Below, piece by piece: positions 1 to 5,001 of a stretch of 5,162 nucleotides of DNA (the first letter of the stretch is position 1; each line of letters starts with the position of its first letter). The notes below the pieces were generated by a model. It was not told where the DNA came from and ran no database searches. It saw only the letters and a program-made list of their open reading frames with translations. The position numbers were made by a program, and so were the translations under genes. Source of the stretch: Solirubrobacteraceae bacterium. Lineage in GTDB: Bacteria > Actinomycetota > Thermoleophilia > Solirubrobacterales > Solirubrobacteraceae. The stretch lies in the NCBI GenBank assembly GCA_025935735.1, contig JAICUS010000446.1:1-5162 (forward strand). Direction: 5' to 3'.

Positions 1-1528
1 CTACGCGCAGAACATGGCCTACGGCGTCAAGACGCCGCCGATGGGCGAGTGGATCATCAACCTCGGCGAGGCCGCCGAGTACATCTTCGACCACATCATC
101 TTCCAGGACAACCTGGTGTTCGTGGACTTCTGCGAGCAGATGGTGTCCGAGACCAACCCGAGCGTCATGGCCAAGGCCGAGACGACCGCGGCGCCCGGGA
201 TGGACACCCACGGCTACAAGACGATCGCCGACATCATGCGCTCCTACAACCCGTTCACCGGGGAGACGTACCGCGAGGCGCTGCACATGAGCCGGATCGG
301 GCGGGAGATGATCTGCCTGATGGAAGGTCGCCACGTGCACCCGTCCACGGTCTACCCCGGCGGCGTCGGCACGGTGGCCACGCCGACGCTGCTGACCGAC
401 TACCTGAGCCGGCTGCTGCGCTGCCTGGACTTCATCAAGAAGTCCATTGCGATGAACGACGACGTCTTCGACTTCTTCTACGAGGCGCTGCCCGGCTACG
501 AGGAGGTCGGCCGGCGGCGGATCCTGCTCGGCTGCTGGGGCGCGTTCAACAACCCCCAGCACTGCACCTACGAGTACAAGACGATGCGCGACTGGGGCAA
601 CGAGATGTTCGTCACCCCGGGCATCGTGGTCGACGGCGAGCTGGTCACCACCGACCTCGTCGACATCAACCTCGGCATCCGCATCCTGCTCGGGTCCAGC
701 TACTACGGCGACTGGGTGGGCGAGGAGACCTTCGTGCCCAAGGACCCGCTCGGCAACCCGGTGGACAAGCGCCACCCATGGAACCAGACGACCATCCCCA
801 AGCCGCAGAAGCGCGACCTCGACGGCGGCAACTACTCGTGGGTGATGTCGCCGCGCTGGTACGACAAGCGCACGGGGGATCACCTGGCGCTGGACACCGG
901 CGGCGGCCCGCTCGCCCGCCTGTGGGCGACCGCGCTGGCCGACAAGGTGCACCTGCCGTTCGTCAACGCGACCGGCTCCAGCGTGCAGATCACGCTGCCC
1001 AAGACGCCGGAGACGCCGGAGACCCAGCTCGAGTGGAAGATCCCGCAGTGGTCGAACGCCATCGAGCGCGACCGCGCGCGGATCTACTTCCTGGCCTACG
1101 CGGCCGGCTGCGCGCTCTACTTCCTCGACCAGGCGTTCAACGAGATCCGCGCGGGGCGCACGAAGACGTTCGAGAACTTCGACGTGCCGGACGAGTCGAT
1201 CGGCTGCGGCTTCCACGAGGCGGTGCGCGGCGTGCTCTCGCACCACCTGGTCATCCGCGACGGCAAGATCGCCAACTATCACCCGTACCCGCCGACGCCG
1301 TGGAACGGGTCGCCGACCGACAGCTACGGCACGCCCGGCCCCTACGAGGACGCGGTGATGGGCCAGCCGATCTTCGAGGAGAACGGCCAGGACGGCTTCC
1401 GCGGCATCGACATCATGCGGGCGGTGCGCAGCTTCGACCCGTGCCTGCCCTGCGGCGTGCACATGTACCTGGGCAACGGGCGCACGCTCAAGCAGGTGCA
1501 CTCGCCGATGTTCGGGGAGCACGGATGA
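1..1528 (+). CDS. hhyL: [NiFe]-hydrogenase large subunit, group 1h type, 5' partial
   Basis: Catalytic subunit of an H2-uptake [NiFe]-hydrogenase, carrying the Ni-Fe active site and paired with a small Fe-S subunit that should lie upstream. The frame is open through base 2 and reads YAQN before the methionine at 14, so that ATG is internal and the gene begins outside the window. Counting from that Met, 504 residues are visible. The C-terminal nickel-ligand motif DPCLPCGVH (D475, C477, C480, H483) is intact and fits the group 1 L2 pattern. The N-terminal RxCGxC motif is missing only because it lies upstream. Recalled group 1h proteins share blocks seen here: YAQNMAYGV, HVHPSTVYPGG (107-117), LVDINLGIRILLGSSYY, and SFDPCLPCGVHMYLG. 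After H483 there is a 21-residue tail expected to be cleaved during maturation. The stop overlaps the next start (ATGA at 1525-1528). Group 1h assignment is from remembered family sequence, not from a search. Confidence 0.96.
   Translation, partial: YAQNMAYGVKTPPMGEWIINLGEAAEYIFDHIIFQDNLVFVDFCEQMVSETNPSVMAKAETTAAPGMDTHGYKTIADIMRSYNPFTGETYREALHMSRIGREMICLMEGRHVHPSTVYPGGVGTVATPTLLTDYLSRLLRCLDFIKKSIAMNDDVFDFFYEALPGYEEVGRRRILLGCWGAFNNPQHCTYEYKTMRDWGNEMFVTPGIVVDGELVTTDLVDINLGIRILLGSSYYGDWVGEETFVPKDPLGNPVDKRHPWNQTTIPKPQKRDLDGGNYSWVMSPRWYDKRTGDHLALDTGGGPLARLWATALADKVHLPFVNATGSSVQITLPKTPETPETQLEWKIPQWSNAIERDRARIYFLAYAAGCALYFLDQAFNEIRAGRTKTFENFDVPDESIGCGFHEAVRGVLSHHLVIRDGKIANYHPYPPTPWNGSPTDSYGTPGPYEDAVMGQPIFEENGQDGFRGIDIMRAVRSFDPCLPCGVHMYLGNGRTLKQVHSPMFGEHG
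1003..1020 (+). repeat. 9-bp tandem duplication inside the large-subunit gene
   Basis: GACGCCGGA occurs twice head-to-tail, at 1003-1011 and 1012-1020, giving the peptide TPETPET at residues 331-337. It lies just before the conserved EWKIPQWSN block. It keeps the frame and probably lengthens a surface loop. It looks like a small slippage duplication, with no sign of function. Confidence 0.6.
1463..1525 (+). other. Cleavable C-terminal propeptide of the large subunit
   Basis: These bases encode the 21 residues after His483, the last residue of DPCLPCGVH. In [NiFe]-hydrogenases a dedicated endopeptidase cuts directly after this His (or Arg) once nickel is inserted, letting the C-terminus fold over the active site. 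The tail starts MYLGNGR and ends MFGEHG. It contains two His (496, 503). The likely cognate protease is encoded at 4154-4900 in the same operon. The cut position is inferred from the family. Confidence 0.8.
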
Positions 1529-2007
1529 CCGGCGACCGCGTCGAGGCGCTGCTCGACGAGGTCGAGACGTTCCCCGAGCCGCAGCGCGCCGTGGCCACAG
1601 AGCTCGTCCAGGCCCTCCTCGCCATGTACGGCGAAGGGCTGGCGAAGATCGTCGCCGCCGGCTCGGTGCCGGTGGAGGACGAGCTGGTGGCGCACCTGCT
1701 GCTCCTGCACGGGCTCCATCCCGTCCCGGTCGAGGAGCGGGTGACGGGCGCGCTGGACTCGGTGCGCCCCTACCTGGCCGCGCACGGCGGCGGCGTCGAG
1801 CTGCTGGGCGTCGAGGACGGCGTCGTCCGGCTGCGGCTCGAGGGCGCCTGCCACGGCTGCCCGTCGTCGTCGCTGACCCTGCGCGCCGCCGTGGAGGAGG
1901 CGGTGGTCAAGGCCGCGCCCGACGTCGAGCGCATCGACGCCGAGGGCGCGGTCGAGGCGCCGGCGCTGCTCCAGATCGAGATCGCATGTCCGGTGCCTCA
2001 AGCCTGA
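1525..2007 (+). CDS. NifU C-terminal-domain (Nfu-like) iron-sulfur scaffold protein
   Basis: A 160-residue protein. Residues about 72-140 resemble the NifU C-terminal (Nfu) domain: a helix with VRPYLAAHGGGVEL, then beta strands, then the cluster-binding loop GACHGCPSSSLTL with Cys109 and Cys112 in CxxC spacing. Nfu proteins carry a 4Fe-4S cluster across a dimer and hand it to client apoproteins in the cytoplasm. Residues 1-70 form a separate, mostly helical segment (LLDEVETFPEPQ, then HLLLLHGLHPVPVEER) that I do not recognise. Start chosen at ATG 1525 because it makes an ATGA overlap with the hydrogenase stop and has GGGGAG at 1514-1519, five bases upstream. The frame stays open far upstream, but that is antisense-like GC shadow over the hydrogenase gene. 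The context suggests it serves the hydrogenase small subunit or another Fe-S partner in the operon. That client is an inference. Confidence 0.9.
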   Translation: MTGDRVEALLDEVETFPEPQRAVATELVQALLAMYGEGLAKIVAAGSVPVEDELVAHLLLLHGLHPVPVEERVTGALDSVRPYLAAHGGGVELLGVEDGVVRLRLEGACHGCPSSSLTLRAAVEEAVVKAAPDVERIDAEGAVEAPALLQIEIACPVPQA

Positions 2008-2543
2008 TGCGCTTGGCGCAGCGCTCGGCCGCCGAGCGCGAGGCCGAGCTCGAGCACTGCGAGCTGTGCGGCGCGCCGATCCCGGCGCAGCACAGCCACG
2101 TGCTCGAGCTGGAGAGCCGCGACGTCAAGTGCGCCTGCCGGCCGTGCGCGCTGCTGTTCGACCGCACGGAGAAGCTGCGGCTGATCCCGGATGACGTCCA
2201 CCGGGTGGACGACGTCGAGCTCGACTGGGAGGCGCTGCGGCTCCCGGTCGACATCGCGTTCTTCTTCCGCACGGGCGGGCGGATGCGGGCGTACTACCCG
2301 TCGCCCATGGGTCCCACGGAGTCCGAGCTGCCGGTGGACGTGCCGGTGGAGCTCGAGGACGACGTGCAGGCGCTGCTCGTCAACCGCGTGCGCGGCGCGC
2401 GGCAGCAGTGGATCGTCGGCATCGACGAGTGCTACGCGCTCGTCGGACTCGTCCGCACGCGCTGGCGCGGCTTCACCGGCGGCGCCGAGGTGTGGGAGGA
2501 GCTGCAGCGCTTCTGGGAGCGACTGGAGAGGAGAGCGAGATGA
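1986..2543 (+). CDS. DUF5947-type cysteine-rich hydrogenase-locus protein
   Basis: A 185-residue soluble protein without signal peptide or membrane segment. Near the N-terminus it has a likely metal site: CELC (C25, C28), His36 and His38, then CACRPC (C49, C51, C54). This spacing suits zinc or an Fe-S/rubredoxin-like centre. The C-terminal part (about 143-183) contains IDECYALVGLVRTRWRGF followed by an acidic/aromatic helix. Both ends match what I recall of the DUF5947 family, which recurs in group 1h hydrogenase loci; no function is known. Start is ambiguous. ATG 1986 overlaps the upstream gene by 22 bases, with only a weak GAG five bases upstream. ATG 2007, in the same frame, forms a TGATG stop-start with the Nfu gene and gives 178 residues. 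The metal-site cysteines are in both versions. The stop overlaps the next start (ATGA, 2540-2543). Confidence 0.85.
   Translation: MSGASSLMRLAQRSAAEREAELEHCELCGAPIPAQHSHVLELESRDVKCACRPCALLFDRTEKLRLIPDDVHRVDDVELDWEALRLPVDIAFFFRTGGRMRAYYPSPMGPTESELPVDVPVELEDDVQALLVNRVRGARQQWIVGIDECYALVGLVRTRWRGFTGGAEVWEELQRFWERLERRAR
2529..2533 (+). promoter_or_regulatory. Ribosome binding site for the 68-residue small protein
   Basis: AGGAG lies six bases before ATG 2540, inside the end of the preceding gene. It is part of a purine-rich run from 2525 to 2540. It supports ATG 2540 as a true start of a short gene with no other strong evidence. The longer open frame starting at 2408 would overlap the upstream gene heavily. 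Confidence 0.7.
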
Positions 2544-2746
2544 AGCTGAACCCGTTCGGCGGGCCGCCCAAGCCCGACGACCCCTCACACGTGAAGGGCA
2601 TCAAGTCCGGCAACTCGACCGGCAACTACGACTCGATGACCGGCCACAACGCGGACGGCACGTCGACGGCGGAGCGCTCGACCGGCATCAACGCGGGCGC
2701 CGCCCAACCGATCGACCCGGCGATGCCGAACCTCTCCCCGGCGTAG
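2540..2746 (+). CDS. Small Gly/Asn/Ser/Thr-rich hypothetical protein
   Basis: A 68-residue protein I cannot assign to a family. It opens MKLNPFGGPPKPDD, then has a polar, low-complexity middle rich in Gly, Asn, Ser and Thr (KSGNSTGNYDSMTGHNADG at about 22-40), and ends in a Pro/Ala-rich tail (QPIDPAMPNLSPA). It has no cysteine, no hydrophobic core, no signal peptide and no membrane span, so it is probably flexible or disordered unless bound to a partner. It is considered real because it has a good ribosome binding site, an ATGA overlap with the gene before, a 1-base overlap (TAGTG) with the gene after, and keeps the operon free of gaps. Its composition differs sharply from its neighbours, which are rich in Ala, Arg, Leu and Val. 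A role as a small linker, chaperone-like or assembly factor for the hydrogenase is only a guess. Confidence 0.75.
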   Translation: MKLNPFGGPPKPDDPSHVKGIKSGNSTGNYDSMTGHNADGTSTAERSTGINAGAAQPIDPAMPNLSPA

Positions 2747-3366
2747 TGGGCCCGGAGCTCTCCTTCTCGGTCGAGGGCGCCGCGCGGGTCGAGCACGCGG
2801 CGGTGCCGACGCTGCGCTTCGCGCTGCGGGTCGTCTCCGATGCGCCGGTGCGGTCCGTGCTGCTGGACGCGCAGCTGCGGATCGCCGCCCGGCGGCGGGC
2901 CTATGACGACGCGGCGCACGACCGCCTGTTCGAGCTGTTCGGGCCGGTGGCCGATTGGGGAACCACCCTGCGCTCGTTGCTGTGGACGCGCGTCACGCTC
3001 GTCGTCCCGGCGTTCGTGGACGAGACGACGGTCGACCTCGACGTGCCCTGCTCGTACGACCTGGAGGTGGTGGCCTCGCGCTACCTGGACGCCCTGCGCG
3101 ACGGCGACGTGCCGCTCGAGCTCCTGTTCAGCGGAAGCGTGTTCTACGACGACGGCGGGCGCCTGCAGACGGTGCGGCTCTCGTGGGAGAAGGAGGCGGA
3201 GTACCGGCTGCCGGTCCGGGTGTGGAAGGAGACGATGGAGCGCTACTTCCACGGGACGGCCTGGCTGCGGCTGGGCAAGGACAGCTTCGACCGGCTGTCG
3301 GCGTTCAAGTCGCGCAACGCGCTGGCCACGTGGGACGACGCGCTGGACGCGCTGCTGGAGGGCTGA
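2746..3366 (+). CDS. DUF6084-type hydrogenase-locus protein
   Basis: A 206-residue protein matching what I remember of DUF6084, a family found beside group 1h hydrogenases with no known activity. Recognisable blocks in order: PELSFSVEGA and AVPTLRFALRV (about 3-27), AQLRIAARRRAYDD (about 42-55), RLFELFGPVADWGTTLRSLL (about 60-79), the beta-rich VDLDVPCSYDLEV (about 101-113), LELLFSGSVFYDD (about 126-138), then EAEYRLPVRVWKETMERYF and a C-terminal helix ending TWDDALDALLEG. It appears soluble, mixed beta/alpha, with one Cys (in PCSYD) and no signal peptide. Start is GTG 2746, which shares its G with the upstream TAG. There is no clear Shine-Dalgarno sequence, so translation probably depends on coupling. 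The open frame upstream of 2746 is a shadow over other genes. The TGA at 3364-3366 overlaps the next ATG by one base. Confidence 0.87.
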   Translation: MGPELSFSVEGAARVEHAAVPTLRFALRVVSDAPVRSVLLDAQLRIAARRRAYDDAAHDRLFELFGPVADWGTTLRSLLWTRVTLVVPAFVDETTVDLDVPCSYDLEVVASRYLDALRDGDVPLELLFSGSVFYDDGGRLQTVRLSWEKEAEYRLPVRVWKETMERYFHGTAWLRLGKDSFDRLSAFKSRNALATWDDALDALLEG

Positions 3367-4157
3367 TGGACCCGGTGCGCGCGATCGCCGACGCCGTGCT
3401 CTACGAGGGGTACGCGTTGTGGCCGTACACGCGGTCCACGCTGAAGAACCAGCGGCGCTGGACGTGGGGCGGCGTCTTCCCGCCGGCGCACAGCGCCGCC
3501 CATCCGGACGACCGCTGCGAGATGCGCGCGCAGGTGCGCTGCTCCGACCCCGCCGCCGTGTCCGTGACCGTGCGCTTCCTGCACGTCGTGGCGCGCGCGG
3601 CGGACGAGGAGTACGACGCCTGGGACGAGGCGACCGAGCGCGAGGTCGGCCCCGGACCGTTCTCCTTCCCCGCCGGCGCTTCTCCGCCGCGCTCATGGCA
3701 CGCGCTCGCCGGCCGCGTCGACACCGCGATCGACGGCGATCGCCTCACCGTCACGGTGCGCAACGAGACGCCGTTCGCCGGCGACCGGGAGACGGCGCTG
3801 CGGCAGACGCTCTGCTCGACGCACATGGTGCTGCGCGGGGCGACGTTCGTGTCGGCGACCGAGGCCGGCGGCTGCGAGTCGGTCGGCTGCTGGCCCGTGC
3901 TGATCGACGACGGCACGATGCTGTGCTCGCCGATCATCCTCGAGGACCGCCCGCGGATCGCCCCGGAGTCACCCGGCGACCTGTTCGACGGCGGCGAGAT
4001 CGACGGGCTGCTGGCGCTGAACATCCTCGCGCTGACCGACGCCGAGAAGGCGGAGATGCGCGCGTCCGACCCGCGCACGCGGGCCATCCTCGAGCGCACG
4101 GAGGCGCTGACCGAGGAGCAGCTGTGGCGGCTGTCCGGCTACCGGCTGGAACGATGA
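3366..4157 (+). CDS. Conserved hypothetical protein of hydrogenase operons
   Basis: A 263-residue protein of unknown function. The N-terminal part (about 10-40) reads AVLYEGYALWPYTRSTLKNQ then RWTWGGVFPP. The centre is beta-strand-like (VSVTVRFLHVVAR; DRLTVTVRNETPF at about 125-137). The C-terminal half has the most distinctive blocks: LCSTHMVL, CESVGCWPVLIDDGTMLCSPIILED (170-194), RIAPESPGDLFDGGEID (197-213) and LALTDAEKAEMRASD (221-235), followed by helices. I recall proteins with these blocks annotated as hypothetical in actinobacterial group 1h hydrogenase loci, but can name no domain. Six cysteines (51, 59, 150, 170, 175, 187) are present, some possibly thiol-active or metal-binding. No signal peptide or membrane span. 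Start ATG 3366 has GGAGGG at 3357-3362, only three bases away, and forms TGATG with the upstream stop. Its own stop overlaps the protease start (ATGA, 4154-4157). Confidence 0.85.
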   Translation: MDPVRAIADAVLYEGYALWPYTRSTLKNQRRWTWGGVFPPAHSAAHPDDRCEMRAQVRCSDPAAVSVTVRFLHVVARAADEEYDAWDEATEREVGPGPFSFPAGASPPRSWHALAGRVDTAIDGDRLTVTVRNETPFAGDRETALRQTLCSTHMVLRGATFVSATEAGGCESVGCWPVLIDDGTMLCSPIILEDRPRIAPESPGDLFDGGEIDGLLALNILALTDAEKAEMRASDPRTRAILERTEALTEEQLWRLSGYRLER

Positions 4158-4900
4158 GCTATTGGGAGGAACTGGAACGCCCCGGCCCCGACGTCGTGCT
4201 CGTCGACGGGGTGGAGCTGCGGCGCCGCTCGCGGGTTCGCTTGAAGCCGCGGGAGACCGCGGACCTGTGGGACCGGGCGCTCGCCGGCCGGGCGGCGAGC
4301 GTCGAGGCGATCATGCAGGACCTCGAGGGCAATGTGCAGCTCGCGGTCAGCGTCGAGGACGACCCGGGGCGCGACCTCGGGACGCGGCGGCGCTTCTTCT
4401 TCTCGCCCGCCGAGGTCGAGCCGCTGCCGGGCGGCGCCCGGGTGCTCGTGGCCGGCATCGGCAACGTGTTCCTGGGTGACGACGGGTTCGGCGTCGCGCT
4501 GGCCCGGCGGGTGGGCGACCTGGGCGAGGGCGTGGACGTCGTCGACTTCGGCATCCGCGGCATGGACCTGGCGTATGCGCTGGGCGAGTACGACGCGGCG
4601 GTGCTGCTCGACGCCACGCCGCGGGGGCAGGCGCCGGGCACGCTCTACGTGATCGAGCCGTCACTCGAGGAGCTCGACGTCGCCCCCGAGGCGCACGGGA
4701 TGGACCCGGTGAAGGTGCTCGCGCTCGCCCGGGCGCTCGGCGGCGTGCCGCCGCGCACGCTCGTGCTCGGCTGCGAGCCGGCGACCCGGATGGACGAGAC
4801 CTCGGAGGAGATCGTGGCGTCGCTCTCAGAGCCCGTGCTGGCGGCGCTGGACGGAGCCGAGCGGCTGCTCGGCGAGCTACTGGAGGAGCTGACGAGATGA
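4154..4900 (+). CDS. Hydrogenase maturation endopeptidase with N-terminal extension
   Basis: Processes the hydrogenase large subunit by removing its C-terminal tail after nickel insertion. Residues about 95-245 form the HybD/HyaD/HycI-type (peptidase M52) domain: ARVLVAGIGNVFLGDDGFG, GIRGMDLAYAL, then VLLDATPRGQAPGTLYV, and HGMDPVKVLALA. By analogy with E. coli HybD (Glu16, Asp62, His93), the nickel-sensing residues would be Asp110, Asp153 and His181; all three are present. The usual family length is about 150-165 residues, but this protein has 248. Residues 1-92 form an extra domain: VELRRRSRVRLKPRE, LAGRAASVEAIMQDLEG, LAVSVEDDPGRDLG, RFFFSPAEVEPLPGG. I read this as a small beta-rich module of unknown role. 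Both parts lie in one uninterrupted frame. Starting at ATG 4154 gives an ATGA overlap with the gene before. The natural substrate is very likely the large subunit at 1-1528. Confidence 0.93.
   Translation: MSYWEELERPGPDVVLVDGVELRRRSRVRLKPRETADLWDRALAGRAASVEAIMQDLEGNVQLAVSVEDDPGRDLGTRRRFFFSPAEVEPLPGGARVLVAGIGNVFLGDDGFGVALARRVGDLGEGVDVVDFGIRGMDLAYALGEYDAAVLLDATPRGQAPGTLYVIEPSLEELDVAPEAHGMDPVKVLALARALGGVPPRTLVLGCEPATRMDETSEEIVASLSEPVLAALDGAERLLGELLEELTR
4882..4888 (+). promoter_or_regulatory. Ribosome binding site for the 34-residue membrane microprotein
   Basis: GGAGGAG stands eight bases before ATG 4897, inside the last codons of the protease gene. It is close to the ideal anti-16S complement. 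It is the main nucleotide-level reason to accept the very short gene that follows. Confidence 0.75.
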
Positions 4901-5001
4901 AGCGCACCATCGCCCTGCTGTCCGTTGCCGGCGCGCTCGTCGCCGCGGTCGCCGCACAGCTGCCGGAGATCCGGCGCTACCTGAAGATGAAGGGGATGTA
5001 G
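4897..5001 (+). CDS. 34-residue single-span membrane microprotein, DUF6893-like
   Basis: A very short protein: positively charged start MKRT, one hydrophobic segment from about Ile5 to Ala20 (IALLSVAGALVAAVAA), then QLPEIRRYLKMKGM, which is basic and probably amphipathic. The hydrophobic stretch is about 16 residues, enough for a short transmembrane helix. It has no lipobox cysteine and no clear signal-peptidase site followed by a mature domain, so it is more likely a membrane-bound peptide than a secreted one. It matches what I recall as the DUF6893 family of small proteins in actinobacteria. Support for a real gene: strong ribosome binding site, ATGA overlap with the protease gene, and a stop immediately followed by the hypB start. 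It might anchor or recruit the hydrogenase or an electron-transfer partner to the membrane; this is inference from topology and context. Confidence 0.8.
   Translation: MKRTIALLSVAGALVAAVAAQLPEIRRYLKMKGM
4990..4995 (+). promoter_or_regulatory. Ribosome binding site for hypB
   Basis: AAGGGG ends six bases before ATG 5002 and overlaps the last codons of the preceding microprotein. It supports ATG 5002, directly after the TAG stop, as the hypB start. Confidence 0.6.

Noticed and set aside
14..16. ATG at 14 as the true start of the large subunit
   Set aside because: The frame continues to the window edge with YAQN, which belongs to the conserved block in this family. A start here would lose the N-terminal nickel ligands.
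1003..1020. Tandem repeat as a possible regulatory or recombination site
   Set aside because: Only two 9-bp copies, in frame inside a conserved gene, so most likely a harmless loop duplication.
1436..1462. Possible selenocysteine or a cleavage-free large subunit
   Set aside because: The motif uses TGC cysteine codons and no in-frame TGA. A tail of 21 residues follows the His, so neither a selenium variant nor a tail-less enzyme is indicated.
49..1524. Long upstream extension of the Nfu reading frame
   Set aside because: It overlaps the whole hydrogenase gene and is Arg/Pro/Ala-rich noise until ATG 1525, where a recognisable protein with a ribosome binding site begins.
1342..2001. 219-codon open frame on the minus strand
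   Set aside because: It lies opposite the hydrogenase and Nfu genes, which have clear family motifs. Its translation is His/Arg/Leu-rich with no recognisable domain, as expected for the complement of high-GC coding sequence.
2626..3696. 356-codon open frame on the minus strand
   Set aside because: Arg/Pro-rich low-complexity translation crossing three plus-strand genes; a GC-driven shadow.
3401..4099. 232-codon open frame on the minus strand
   Set aside because: It mirrors the 263-residue gene on the plus strand and gives a Ser/Arg-rich sequence without motifs. It breaks the otherwise uniform operon.
2840..4153. Upstream extension of the protease reading frame to 2840
   Set aside because: The translation before ATG 4154 is Arg/Cys/Thr-rich shadow of two other genes. 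The coupled ATGA start explains the real N-terminus.
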